A DNA stretch of 64,000 nucleotides from the NCBI GenBank assembly GCA_963669155.1, contig OZ022584.1:4617224-4681223 (forward strand), given 5' to 3'. This DNA comes from Arbacia lixula. Its lineage: Eukaryota > Echinodermata > Echinoidea > Arbacioida > Arbaciidae. Under the pieces are notes generated by a model, which was not told the origin of the DNA, searched no databases, and saw only the letters and a program-made list of their open reading frames with translations. Positions within the stretch are counted from its first letter, which is position 1, and each line of letters starts with the position of its first letter. Below are positions 36,901 to 49,359 of the stretch, piece by piece. A program made the translations under genes and the position numbers.

Positions 36901-39900
36901 TAACCAGCCACTGATGCAGGGCTGCCTGACTCTCTGCTGCCAGCAGGTGAAGTTTGTCCTCGCCACACACCAGCTCGAAGGTGTGGTCCCGGTTCTTGTA
37001 CTGGGCTGGCATGGCCTCGATGCGGCAGTCGCAGTGTAGCTTGAGCTGTGTCTTCTTGTCCTTGTCCACCAGGGTCAGCAGAGCATGCTGGGATTGTGCG
37101 CTGGCTCGCGTGACCTTGGCATTGTTCTTGACCCACTTCTTTATCCCCATGGCCTGCTAGAGAGAAGGAGAGGAGATATAATACAAAGGTATTATGTGGC
37201 AGTCAGAATAGTGTCTAGTGCATGGAAGGTGAAATGGTTTACACAAAGAGAAACCTGATATTTATATAGTTATTGTTCTGTATGGGTTGTAAATTGGTGT
37301 GTGTGGGATCTACTATGATAAAGTCTATAGTTTGCTTAATTCTGTGTGGAAATTGAAGGAGGGCTCGTGGACTCCAGGTACATTGCATTGCAGTCCATTT
37401 AATACTCACACAACTCTGATGAATAACTCTCTGTGATGATGAATCTCAAACTCTGTATCTGATGAATCTCCTGAAATGACTCGGGAAATAACTATGCTCA
37501 AATAACTCTGCTGAAATAACTTGGGAGAATAACTCTGCTGAGATAACTGCTGTCAAAATAAATCTGGAAATATAACTGCTTCAAACTCTCTGAGCTCTCT
37601 AAATATATACACTTTCTGTCTCAGTTTGAAGTAAACAATTAAAGTGAAACTCATACAGAAGGTCAGTTTCTTGGATGCATAGTGATCTCTTACAAACTGG
37701 ACCTTACCTAGGTCAGCTATAACCTTGAGGGTAATTGGGCTTTTGGAAAGTGGTCATTCAAGTGGGCGGGGGAGTGATATATAGGACTTATATCACTTAA
37801 CATACTCTTTCTTTGGAAAAATGTGGCTCTCCCACATTTCTTCTTTGAAAATGAAATTTCTAATTATAGCATTTGTTCCACTGTTGAAGAAACTGTTTAC
37901 TGTTGCTCAATGCATCAGTTTCAATACCATTAGTTAACATACATTATTTAATGTTGAGGGTAATTGAGCTTTGGAAAGTGGTCATTCACGTGGGCAGGGG
38001 AGTGATAATAGGACTTATATCACTTAACACCCCCTTTCTTTGGAAAAATGTGGCTCTCCCACATTTCTTCTTTGAAAATGAAATGTCTAATTATAGACAT
38101 TTGTTCCACTGTTGAAGAAACTGTTTACTGTTGTTCAATGCATCAGTTTCAATACCATTAGTTAACATACATTATTTGATACTAACTTCATGTCTTCGGT
38201 AATGTTTTGTCACCTGATCATTTAGCAATTACACACATTATACTCATACATTTTGTAGTTACTATAATCCTTTCCTTTCATTTTGCAGACTTATGCCATT
38301 TCTATTTACATTGATCAAATTACTAAATGGGGCTAAATATAAAGATTAAATGCAACTTAATACAGTCCAAACGAATGTCTCTCCTTGAGAGTTTATAACT
38401 AAAAGTATGATTATCTTTGTATCAGAAGTTCTTTCAAATTAAATATACCCTTGTCAAATTATTTCTAACTCATTAACTATTGACTGTAGTTTCATTGTTC
38501 ACTCGTAACACACCTAGATGATTACTTGTTCTCTTCCTTTAACTGTGATAAATTCATCGTTCATTGGCCTTTGCAATTCACATCCAATAACTGCTATCAA
38601 TTTGTTATGTTCACCTTAAAAATCTTGAATCAAACTATTATGAGCTTAGTGGCTGCGCTCAAGAAAATGAAGTTATCAATGTTCTCACATTGGGCCTTAA
38701 GTTTATACTTCACATTAATCTTTCCCACAATTGTTCAATTGCTTGCTCAACTCATGTTGTCCATTTTATGGTTTACACAAGTACTTTCAAACTTGTTTGC
38801 TTATTCACTCAACAAATCTGACTTTCATCTCATCAAGACTTCTGTAATACATCAATTTCAGTATTAACACTGCTTGGTATGATTAACCACATTTTATAAG
38901 ACATTTAAATAAATTTTGTTGATTCACATGAACAATCTCTGTAGCATTTTCCTTGGAGAACCACAGATTGGAATGATGTTGTCAAGTAATATCTTCTTGC
39001 TAAATCTTTGGGATCTGAATATTGGTTTAACTTCCACCAAAAAACAGTTGAAAACATGTCCCACAAAGGGGATGTTATGTGATATAAGTCCTTTTATCAT
39101 TCTCCCACCCAAATAATGTTTCCACGGTGAATGACCACTTTCCAGAAGCCCATTACCCTCAAGGTTATAGCTGACCCTTGGGTTTTGGGGGCTAGTCTGA
39201 ATAACATTTACTGGAATTCAGGATGGCGTAGGAAAGGTCCAGTTTCTGTAATGATCATCATGCATCCAAGAAACTGACCTTCTGTATTGAATTTCACTAT
39301 AATTGTTACTCCAAACTTGAGACAGAAAGAGTATTTAGAGAGCTCAGAGAGTTTGAGAGAGTTATTTCAGCAGTTGTTTCAGCAGAAGAGTCTGAAGAGT
39401 AAGGAAATATCTTACCGTGGACATTGCAAAATCGCTCGCAAATGCATTGGTGTTACCTTATTTTGATTGCTGTTCTATTTCATGGACAAACTGCAATTGT
39501 CGGATAAAAGACATTGTTATCCAACAACACAACCAAATGGCTCAAATTAATCTAATGACCAATGCACTCACGCCAACCATTGAAATGTTTAGAAGCCTTA
39601 AGTGGATTGATATGGAAAAATGCTGGCAATTTCAAAAAGGAAAACTCATGTTTGACATTTTGAATGGCAATGTGCCCTCATATTTACAAAACATGTTTAC
39701 ACCTTCCATTACAGTGCATCGCTATAGTACAAGAAACGCTGAAAACAAAGGCTTACTAGTTCCAAAAGCAAGAACAGAGAATCGTAGGAAGGCTTTTTCT
39801 TTTGAAGGTGCGGTTCTTTGGACCGCCCTTCCAAACCAAGTAAAGAATGCACAATCCCAGAATACATTCTGCTCTCACTACATGAGATTTTGTGAATAAT

Positions 39901-42900
39901 AATTGTTAACATCTACCGGTCAAATGATTCATGTTAATGACATACCCCGTCAGACAAATTATCTTTCATTGTAACTTTTTGTATGACTTGGTGTTTTTAT
40001 GACCACCTCTTTTGGTTTCGATGATATTAAATCAAAATACCATAGGATAATCATTGTCATTGATGCTCGATTCCTTTTTGAGGGGAGGATGTTTTGATCA
40101 AACTGAAATGATCAAGCTGTATGTCTCCAGTCTTTATTATGACTCATGTTTCTGTGAGCTCTTTTTGGGGGTAAAATACATTTTATACCTACACTTTGAA
40201 AAGACATATTACTGATGCTCGATTACGTTTTTTCTGGGAGAATGTTTAACATGAGTGATGAAACTGCAATCAAGCTGTATGTTTACACTCTTTGTCGTAA
40301 TTCATGTTTCTGTGCTCTTTAAAGTATACTTTGCAAAACGAGAAATACTTGTGTACAAGTATGATGCAATAACATACATGTACACGCACGTTTTTTGTAA
40401 TGAAATCAATTGTCTGCTTGTTAAATTTATTCATGTCAAATTTCATTTTGATCCAACAATCCATTCTAGAGAAGGATGAAGTAATAGTTTTTCATTACAT
40501 TGCTCGTTGATGACGTTATGATGAGGTGATGACCTTGAAAAGCTTATTCCTAAAAAATTACATTAATACCAAGAAGTGATGAAAGTTTCAATAAAAATGA
40601 TGGAGGTAATTAGGGGTTATGCGCGGCACAAAAAAGTGGGGGTGAAAGAATAAAAATAAAGAAGGTGAAGAAAAAAAAAATTGTAACGAAATTAAGAGGT
40701 GATCTGTTGTTGGCGACAGACCACCTAAATATACTTCCTCATGACCACATTTACTGTCATTTAATTGAAGTACAACTTGGTGTAAAATATATGTCATCTG
40801 CTATTTATATCTGGCAGGTATACATGAAATGGTTAAGACTTGATGTTAACAGTCCTTTCGAAAGAGGACCTGTATTTATACTTTTTGTATATTATCCTAC
40901 ACATTGGCGAGGCATAAGTATTAGTATCAATCACGTCATTTTTAGTCACCAATTTATAAGGTTTCGCTTGTGTGATGCATATGGAAGCATCGGTCCACCT
41001 TCTCCTTTTGTTATGTTCCTCATCAATTGATCTATGCTGCACTTTGGTTTACAGCATTTGTTTGTGTAATCTATGTTCATGTTACTCCGTACTATTGTGT
41101 AATTTGTACACAAGGCCCCCAGGGAGAGCAGTGCCAAGCTCACTGATGGGGCTACCCTGTTTAAAAAAGACTTAATAGATAAATAAATAAATAAAGCAGA
41201 GTTATTTCCAGAGTCCTTTGAGGAGATCCATCAGATACAGAGTTCGAGATTCATCAGATGTATTCATCACAAAGAGTTATTCATCAGAGTTGTTAAATGT
41301 ACTACATTATTAAATGTATTAAATGTACTACATCATAATGTACCTCGAGTCCACCAGTCCTCCTTCAAGTTCAACTCAGAATTAAGCAAACTATAGTTGA
41401 TCTCGCACACAACAACCCCCTACACAACATTATGCCTCTGGTTGCAAGGAGGGGGGTCAATGGTTCGGGAGGGGGGGGGGGGCATTTGCGGGGGACCAAA
41501 CGATTTTGATATGATAAAAGAAGTTGCCATCTTGGAAATGTAGAGATGCCCCTGTTAAATGATAAAAACAATTGGACTTTATACAGGCCTACAAAGTACT
41601 ACCCAAAGCGCTCATTGATTTCTGTGGTTTTAGCAGCCTTATTCTGCGGTGGAAACTACTTGATCTGACTAGATCTGGTGTAATTCCTGCCAGGTACCCA
41701 TTTACTGCACCTGGGTTGAAAGGAATAAACATGAGTAAAACACCTTGTCCAAGGGTGTATGCACTGGACCGGGCTCAAACCCAGAATCTCTCTGCAAGAG
41801 TCAAAGTCTCTCACCACTACCATAGTTTTGGGTTTGAGACATTGCCACGTTGCAAGGATAACATTAATTGTGCCCCCATTATAATATACAAATATACCAA
41901 GCTGTGAGATTGTGGAAATGATCTATCTGAGGAGGGAGTGGCATAGAACTATTTTTTCCGAAGGGCGAAGCCCCCGAGGAAAAAATAGTAACTTATGCCA
42001 GTCCCTCCGAAGATGGATAATTTTAACTATACTTTCGAACTCAATGCTTGGTATATTTGTTTTATATCCCTTTGGTAAAACAATAACAGAACAAAAAGAA
42101 TCGCTTTTTTTCTGTTTCGATATCGGTTCATCCCAGGTAAATGCGCAACACGCCGCGCACTGCATTCACTGCGCACTTATCTACGCCTGCTCAGGTAGAG
42201 AGCATGCGCAGTAGTCCCAAGGAAGAAAATAGTAAATAGAGCATGCACAGTCCTCCCCAGGAAAAAATAGTGAAAACTATCCGGAGCTCTTCGAGCATCA
42301 ATTGACCAATCACGTTCCTAGAATACTCATAAATATTCATAGAAGGGATATAATCAAAAATGACATAACAAACAAAACTGCCCCTCTCAATCAATCAAGA
42401 ACAAAAATAAAGAGCACATCTAAAGATGAAAAAGTGACCCCCAAAATGAAACTGCTTCACTCACTTTCAAGCCACTTTGGCAGAAATCATAAAAGGAAGA
42501 AATGATGTGTGTTTTGTGTGCACACATGCACACCTTTTTCTAGCTTGCTTTCACCACAATTTAATTTCAGGTGCCACCTTTTCCAAAAAAGTTCTTTTGT
42601 GTTTTTCCTAAAATACTTTCAGTTACCCTGCCCCTGTTTGAATTTCTTGCTATTCTTTTGCATAGTTTCATATAAAAACTTTCCCCATTTCCCCTTTTTG
42701 CCCAAATTATGGTAACATGCTACTGAAAAGCCTAAAAAGCATCTTGTTTCATGCTGAACTGGACAAAACATACCGCAGTTCAAAACTGCGGCTCCTTCCC
42801 TTTCCCTTTCCCTATGCTACTGCAGAGAAAGAGTATTTTCTTTCATAAACATCAACAAATTAATGTTTTGTTTATTCATACTGATTTGGCTTCCATATTT

Positions 42901-44825
42901 GACCTCTCAAATGTATCTAGAAAGAAAATATTTTTTCTTTCATAAATATCAACTAATCAATATTTCATACATGTACATACACTACAGCTCAAAGGAATTG
43001 GCATAGGGAAAGGGAAAGGGAAGGAGCCGCAGTTTTGAACTGCGGTATGTTTTGTCCAGTTCAGCATGAAACAAGATGCTTTTTAGGCTAACGCATCATG
43101 TTTCATGCTGAACTGGACAAAATATAACGCGGTTTAAAATTGCGGCTCCTTCCCTTTCTTCCCATTCCCTTTTCCTATGCAAATTCCTTTGAGCTGTAGT
43201 GTACATTGTACATTCTGGAGCAATCATTTTGTATCAAAACTTTACCTTTACATTTGGTAACATGAGGACCAGCTCTTTGTATAAAGATTATAATCACTTT
43301 TGAAATATATCTGGGAAATCTGTCTCAGAGAAAAAAAAAATGGGAAATTTGGGATGAGACTAATTTAAACAAGCACTTTTTTGCAAGACATAGTGGCAAC
43401 TTTTTACTTTCTAGGTTATATTTATCAACAATGTTCCAATTGAATGTACTTTCCCAAAAATGAATTAACTTTGAATTAATTAACAATGAATTAACTTTCC
43501 CAAGAAAAAAGGTATATAGGCCCTACACGAACTGCTGCTACAAATACGACGTTTGTCTTCATCTGGCCTATTGCTTTGAAATAAAGAAACAGTAAATCTC
43601 ACTTTTTAGAAATAGTCAACTTCTTGCTCTTACCAACCCTCACACTAGACTAGAACATTATTGTTTTCTCATTTTATTCAAATTGGGAATTATGATATTA
43701 AATTAGGGCCTATATAAATAACTTAAGTAAGTTCAAAAGAAACATTGTCAGCATCATCTTCATGCATTCCAGATAGGCCTACTACTTGCTGATAGGATAG
43801 CCCTTTTTTGGGTTAAATTTTCCTCTTTTGGGGTAAAAAAACATGGACAACCATGGCAAAAACTTCTTTCACAATTACAGTCCTGGAGCTGAAAACTGAC
43901 TTTGAGTACGTATGAGTAGAATTATATAACTCTAGATTTTTAGTATTTTTGGACGGGTCATCCAAAACGTTGTTGTACTTGTAGCAGCCTAGAAACTTAA
44001 ACTGGAGATAGCAAGTGCACTGCTTTTCGCACTGCATAATGATACGTTGACGCAAGCGGTGCACCACTGAGCGATGCAATGAACGTTGTTGAGATTCATG
44101 CAGACCATAATTCATTAGTTGCTATGTTTCATTAAACAGGGAGATTTTCACTCTTCGTGAAGAGGTTTGCGAGATTAAATTCATACACAATATAGTTGGG
44201 GTATACTGCCGATTCCTGCAGTTTCATGACTTTTACAAATGCGCCACCCTGCCACCTGTCTTTAATAGTATTAAACGTCATCAACGACTGTTGTATAATA
44301 AAATATATCATGATTATGTATGAAATTCAATGGCATTGAGTGCTAATTTACAAGAATGACAGCAATAACATTAACAATAACTTATTCTAAAATTTCTATT
44401 ACTGATCCTACTTTTATTTATAGTCACTGCACATGATTAATGTGTATCAACAGTCAGAACAATACGGCACTAACGTAAATCTGATCAACACCTATGCTTC
44501 TACATACACCTGTAGACCCTACTACTGTAACACTGCACTAACGCAAGGTGGACCTGTTGACCTACGTATACTGTACAGACCAATACAGTGCAAAGTATGT
44601 GGGACGGACGACAATGGCTCTTTCCCTAGCACACGAGTGAAGTACCGTAACAAACCCGGAAGTGGTAGTCGTTTATTATTGAGCACAGCGTGCAGTCGCT
44701 GCACTGATTACCGACTACGATTAAAGTCTGCTACAAACTGCTATCTTCGAAAGTTTCAAGCATAATCAAGCGAAAATATCACGATATTCCCTCACCTTTT
44801 GGTATTTCCATAGGATCCCGTCCAT
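32529..44825 (-). CDS. Dok: DOK-family docking protein (three coding exons)
   Basis: Exons 44825-44796, 37156-36736 and 33937-32529 join at GT-AG sites into 619 codons with exact phases. DOK proteins are membrane-recruited adaptors phosphorylated by tyrosine kinases, which then bind SH2 proteins such as RasGAP. Residues 1 to about 115 form a PH domain (start GILWKYQKQAMGIKKWV; end DKLHLLAAESQAALHQWLVK). Residues 151 to about 250 form an IRS-type PTB domain (FPVTIKENAF, YRFLRRYGREK, GRRCTSGEGLIRF). The long tail is Pro/Ser-rich and has potential SH2-binding tyrosines: FYSAV, YDVA, IYDHL, LYDHL, AYDTL and a C-terminal LYEMP. PH + PTB + Tyr tail matches DOK1-3 in layout. The start ATG has A at -3 and G at +4. 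Intron 1 is swollen by transposons. Confidence 0.9.
34380..35590. repeat. Inverted repeats around TACTATGGTTTAGA / CAAACCATAGTAAC
   Basis: ACTATGGTTTAGATCATGGT (34510-34529), GCTATGGTTCAGACCATGGT (35153 onward) and its inverted form AAACCATGGTCTAAAC with CCATAGTAAC near 35190-35225. Flanking motifs such as TGCGCTTGATTTA and TAAATCGAGCGTA also pair. Probably nested non-autonomous elements; exact borders not resolved. Confidence 0.5.
35823..35962. mobile_element. Palindromic MITE
   Basis: GGGGGCGTTTCATCA, AAGGACTTGTCGGAT and ATCCGACAAGT form a hairpin at the left. The right end repeats it inverted (TTGTCGGATAAAACGTCCGA, CAAGTCC, ATGATGAAATGCTCCCC). It has no coding capacity. Confidence 0.8.
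35988..36180. repeat. Dispersed inverted-repeat element, copy 2
   Basis: Bounded by GCTGGTTCTAAACAA on the left and TTGTTTAGAACCAGTTG on the right. The right half is related to 8575-8770. Confidence 0.6.
36194..36715. mobile_element. MITE rich in CTAGCTCGAGCTAG palindromes
   Basis: Ends are inverted (left GCGTCTCCATTAGCCCGATC; right GAGCTAATGAAGACGCCCC). The interior repeats AATAGCnAGCTATTT and GAGCTAGCTCGAGCTAG. The right end stops about 20 bases from the exon 2 donor site of the DOK gene. Confidence 0.7.
36736..37156 (-). CDS. Dok: DOK gene exon 2: most of the PH domain
   Basis: Acceptor CTCTCTAG|CAGGCC, donor GAAA|GTAAGT. Encodes QAMGIKKWVKNNAKV through the PH C-terminal helix (QAALHQWLVKLHDVAGK), then a Gly-rich linker ending LLYDSCE. 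Confidence 0.9.
39400..41195 (+). mobile_element. 5'-truncated non-LTR retrotransposon (CR1/L2-like LINE)
   Basis: Contains the C-terminal part of a reverse-transcriptase ORF (39417-39899) and ends in GATGGGGCTACCCTGTTTAA, then (ATAA)n at about 41176-41195, the short-repeat tail of CR1/L2-type LINEs. Its insertion interrupts the right arm of the surrounding inverted-repeat element. Confidence 0.75.
39417..39899 (+). pseudogene. Reverse transcriptase C-terminal remnant
   Basis: Open over 160 codons. The pattern LVLPYFDCCSISW, then QINLMTNA, MFRSLKWIDMEK, KGKLMFDILNGNVPSYL, YSTRNAENKGLLVPKARTEN and AFSFEGAVLWTALP is the thumb and C-terminal region found after the RT palm in LINE ORF2 proteins. 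The palm, with its catalytic aspartates, and the endonuclease are missing, so it is an inactive fragment even though the frame is open. Confidence 0.8.
41920..42330. repeat. Inverted-repeat sequence around GAACTATTTTTTCC / GGAAAAAATAGT
   Basis: GGAGGGAGTGGCATAGAACT is answered by AACTTATGCCAGTCCCTCC within about 80 bases, forming a hairpin. A second related GAAAAAATAGT segment follows at about 42250. Possible MITE; borders uncertain. Confidence 0.5.
42734..43200. repeat. Inverted and direct repeats of an approximately 80-bp unit
   Basis: TTTCATGCTGAACTGGACAA, CCGCAGTT and TTCCCTTTCCC occur at 42748-42812, inverted at about 43000-43075, and direct again at 43098-43190. The middle is AT-rich. 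Foldback-type element. Confidence 0.8.
44796..44825 (-). CDS. Dok: DOK gene exon 1 (start of PH domain)
   Basis: Ten codons, MDGILWKYQK, then donor AAG|GTGAGG (phase 0), joining QAMGIKKW of exon 2. GxLxK is the usual first strand of a PH domain. Kozak context ACGATGG is strong. It is tiny and found only by asking what should precede exon 2, but frame, splice site and domain logic agree. Confidence 0.75.
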
Positions 44826-46841
44826 CGTTAGAGCAAAACCAAGCCCAGCTCGGTCGTTCTATTAAGCGAATTCCAAAAGAGGAAGAGGAAATTCGTCAGC
44901 TTACGTTGACTATTGTACTTCGATCGGAGCGCTTTTCGCTCAAGCTCCACGGCCTGACAAAGTTTTGACACACACGCACATGTTGCACAGTTATACACGA
45001 CAAACAAATAAATACATTACGAGTCATGGGTGGGTGTCGGGAAATAAGTATAGTCTTTGAAGAAGTCGGTTCCTTTTTCTAAAAAAAAAAAAAATAATAC
45101 GTTTGCAGTGGTTCGGGGTGTAGATCCGTTTCGTATTGTGGGGGTGTGACTGTGAGATTGGGTGAGTGGGGTGTGAAGGGTCGTTTTTCAGGCAGAACCG
45201 TCCAACGTTGCAATGTGACGATAGTTGAATGCCTAAAAAAAAAAACAAAAAAAACGGAATGTAATTAATGTCATTATACTACTTTTCTTTCTTTTTTTTT
45301 TTAAATGGCGATCTGGCAGACCTTCAGCTGACTTCCGGTTCCAACGTCCATCCACCCTGAACTAACGTAAGGAATCAAGATAACGCTTGACATTATATAA
45401 CTTCAACAATCGTATACCAAAAAGGATTATTGTAGAGTAGGTTATATAAAGTACATGTAGATTAAAATCGGACCACAATCAATATTTACCATCTGTCGTT
45501 GGCGAAATAAAAAATATGCATTGTCCAAAAATTTGGATCATATCAGGGGCTGGGGAGGGATTCCATAAAATATTTCACTTTGAAGCTCTGACTGAAGGCT
45601 AGTTGCTGAAACAATTTTTCATTAAAAACGAAGCATTGCAGTTAATATGCAATCAGATATCCGATAGTTTCAGGAACCTATTGTAAAGGGGAAGCTGCAA
45701 TCTAAATAGTGAACGAGTGCTTCCCATTCAAAACGAAACCATCGAACTGGGAGATCCGGATCACTGAAGAGACAATTTTGTACGTGTGAGACGTCATATC
45801 CCCACATAGACCTACATCAAACACAGTGCGTATAGCGCGGGAGCTGTGCGGGATCGAGGGGGGGGGGGGGGGGGGCGTGACGCACCACCACCACCCCCCC
45901 CCCCCCCCTTCCCCAACACACACACGCACAAACACGATGAAGTAATAAACTTTTTATGTGCACATTGTGTGTCAAGCTATTTGCATTGAACTCGATTCGA
46001 CCTTCGGCCTGCAATTTATTAAAAACCTATAATTTCAATTCAATACACACCCACACTGCATTGGTGGGCGGCAATGTTGTGCATCATGTATATATTATGT
46101 CTACTTTTAATCACCCAGCTATTAAACTATAATAATAATTTCGTTTCATGGTATAGCAGTCACATAAAGACATCCGGCATTGATAAAGTCCTTGTTCCCT
46201 TGAAAAGAGGTCATGTTCAGCGGAATGTACTTCCTGCATATTGTCAAGCGTGACCCTTAATCACCCGAGCAGGTACATGGGTCGGGCCTAAGGTGCCCAA
46301 TACAGTCTATATAGCTCCCGTCAAATCGAAATGCAAACAAGAGCTAACGTCACTTGATGTATCTGACGCACATCCCCATGCTCACATGAGTACATTGGGA
46401 AAATGACCCCTTCAAATATATATTGTCTGCATCTCTGTTAAGCCCCGCCTCCAAAACAATTCCTTAGTTCATCGTGGCTGGTATTCTGAAAAAAAAATTG
46501 ACTTCGAGTTTTGACTTACGAACCCTACGATTTCTTTGTGCCGTTTTATTCTAATGTCAGTCAGCTAAGACAGGTTTGAACTTCAGAATACCACCACGGC
46601 ACCATCCCATGACAATGTATCATGAATCGTGATGAACGTCATCAACAAAGTTTTGTAGGTCTTCGTACAAAAACACATCAATCCTGTCCATTGGTCCGAA
46701 GTAAATTCGATTTCTTGGGACGGAGTACGTATAAATGATACAAAAAATATAATAAGCAGAAGCCAGTTTATTTAATTTTGTTCCAAGTATGCAAGGGCGT
46801 ATGTCTAAAGAATCAGAGTATGATTGTGATACGGAAGAGCG

Positions 46842-46872
<31 letters not shown>

Positions 46873-48849
46873 CTTTGGTTATCCAGGAAATGATTATTAC
46901 CAATGGATTTGGGCTTTTATTCATTTCATTGATCTTTTTTTTTCAGTTTCATTTGAAAATAGGATAGTCTTTGCAGAGCCCGAGTACCTGCTTTACATCG
47001 TGCAGTTCTAAATCAATCCGAATATTAATTTGAGACAGGATACGCCCTGCTGATCTACAATAGTATAATATCTGTATCGTTGTAGGCAACACAAACCAGA
47101 GGGGATATATAAAAATATCTAATTATGTTTACTATCTGCAACGTCCTCCTACTTTTCGAACCACGCCCAAACGATTAAGATAAGATGGGGGAGTGTAGAA
47201 GGAAAATCACAAGGAGGAAGCGGAGCTAACCAAAAGAAAAAAAAAGAAGAAAAAAAAAAGAGACCTTAAATTGAAGATAATATTTTTGTTGTTGAAATTA
47301 CGTCCACGCAGTTTTACGGTAATGAGAAGCCGGCAAACAAAATATGATAAACAGCATGATTATGTTTGGCTTCGTTTGAGAAGGAAGTATAATGTAGTTC
47401 AAGGGGCGGTTTAACACACCAAAGCCATACTACATGTATCTGTTTACAGCACAATGACGATGTCTTTTCCAAAAAGGGCTTAAGTAAAAGATATGTAAGA
47501 AAACACATTTGTTTTAGTCTCTAGTTTTGTAGTGAAGGAGTTCTCTATGATTGGAGTACCCTATCAAAGGAATTTAACTAACAGAGATCTTTCCAAACAA
47601 ATCTAGGTGCGTCCAATGAACGGATGTAGGTTTGTAATGACTTATCATTATGAAAAGTTCAACATATTAACGGTAAGGAGAACCATTAATAATGATGACG
47701 GGTCGTAGACCTTATCATTGTGGAATCATTCTGACGTCATCATTGGGTTAGGCTTTTCTTTAATTTCAACGATTTTATTTGTTTTTAGATATTTCCTTCC
47801 TGGTATTCTGGAATCAAACAGGCATGGGACACACCACCATGGCATAACGGCATTTTATTGATGACGAACAATCTCTTTAGAAAAATCTGTAAGTTTAAGT
47901 TCCTAAATAGGAAACTACTTAAAATGAATACACAAGTGACAACCAAAACGAGTGTGATTTGATGAAAATACATGCAAGCCCTTTAGGAAAGGAGCTATTA
48001 TGGATACATGTTATGAATTTTCTGACCTGATTCCGATTATGAAACATACTCCAAATAATAAAAAAAATGTCATGTATTTCGAGTGCGTCAACACTTGTTA
48101 CCTACTGTATGCAAATAATTCTAAAATTAGATTCAGAAAAGGATGAGGAAGTAAAGAACGATTCTATTGTGACGTATGGGATTTGACATGGGTGCGGATT
48201 ATATTCATGAAATGATAAATGACAGCTGTGGAACTTTGCCTTCTTCAACCGGACATAAAACAGACCATGCTAGCCTGACTTCCAGGCTGTTGAGCATTTT
48301 CATTCCAAACTTCACTATTCAATAAACAGGTCTGGCTGCAGTAGACTAACCATTCTCAAGCCTTTTCCTTCTCCGGCTCGCACAAACGCACAAACGTGTG
48401 AGACTGACTGAGAAGAGAGGAGAATGATACAGTGACTAGTCTTAGAGTACTAGACTCAATTTATCAGTTTGGATCAGAAATGTCTCCACGCCTGAGAGCC
48501 AAGCTAGACCATGTGGAATTGAGTACGGTATAGGGGTAAATAACCACAAAATAGCTAGCATTGTTTAGACTATGTTTGTGGTTTTGTTAACCAACGCGTT
48601 CGGCTAATTTGAGTGAATTTGCGTATGTTTCTCTCTTTAATCCAACCAGGGATCAGGATTTAACTTTAATTCTCCTCCTGTATAACAAGATTTCGAAAAA
48701 AAAAAAATACATTGAGATTCTAAGTAATATACGTCTGTGATATGCGTTTTGGGAACTTGGCTGGATTCGTCATTATTGACATTGACAATCGACACTAACG
48801 GTTCTTTTTCCCCTTTTCAAATTGGAATAGGAAATTCTGTTTGATAGAG
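44826..48849. other. DOK upstream region and intergenic sequence
   Basis: The first approximately 150 bases upstream of the DOK ATG are less AT-rich and contain several CpG, so they may be 5' UTR and promoter. Beyond, the sequence is AT-rich with poly-G/poly-C tracts at 45860-45910 and 46856-46873. No gene recognised. Confidence 0.45.
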
Positions 48850-49087
48850 ACTAGCCTAGTTTCTAGGCTGAGGAGTGCATTATGGTCACAATCGAGTCTT
48901 TTAACAACTATGTCTGTTAAAACAGACTAGGCCCTAATCCCTCTGACTGCCCTGGATCCTCTTCCTCGTCCGTTTCAAGGGATCCAGGGTACTCAGAGGG
49001 ATAAGGGGTCTAGTCTCTATTACCAGACATAGTTATTAACGGACCCAGTTGTGACCATGCGCTCCTCAGCCTAGTAACTAGACTAGA
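48850..49087. mobile_element. Foldback MITE, copy 2
   Basis: CTAGCCTAGTTTCTAGGCTG at the left and its complement at the right; AACAACTATGTCTG and CTGACTGCCCTGGATCCTCT recur as in copy 1 at 18075-18296. Arms are diverged from one another. Confidence 0.8.
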
Positions 49088-49359
49088 TAGAGACAGACAA
49101 GTGATGTAGATAGTTTCTCTGACCCAGGTTGGAGCGGGTTGTTCTTGATATCCTAGTTCACCTAAGTATATGAATTGCACTTTTGTGTGTCTCACTTGAT
49201 ATCGGCTCAAAATTTAACGTGACACTTCAATGAACTGTTGTACTGCACATCCCCAACCAACAATCAGGACAATGCGCATGCCAACCACAGTTTCAAATAG
49301 ACCTGCAATTTTAAGAGGGCGCTGATCTTCTTCTCATTGAAATCAGTATTGATATCAGG

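Larger units (their letters stand above)
37280..41425. mobile_element. Long-arm inverted-repeat transposon, split by a LINE
   Basis: The left arm (37280-37760) and right arm are inverted copies over several hundred bases: AGTTTGCTTAATTCTG (left) against CAGAATTAAGCAAACT (41378 onward), and AGAAGGTCAGTTTCTTGGAT (left) against ATCCAAGAAACTGACCTTCT (39266 onward). The right arm is in two pieces, 39150-39400 and 41196-41425, because the LINE inserted between them. Inside, an approximately 225-bp unit is tandemly duplicated (37727-37953 and 37954-38175). No transposase frame was recognised. Confidence 0.75.
37157..44795 (-). other. DOK gene intron 1
   Basis: A 7.6-kb intron. About 4.1 kb of it (37280-41425) is a transposon with a nested LINE. 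Further inverted repeats lie at 41920-42330 and 42734-43200. No additional exon recognised. Confidence 0.7.

Noticed and set aside
44433-44765. A 110-aa open frame with several Cys
   Set aside because: No recognisable domain, antisense within DOK intron 1, no supporting splice sites.
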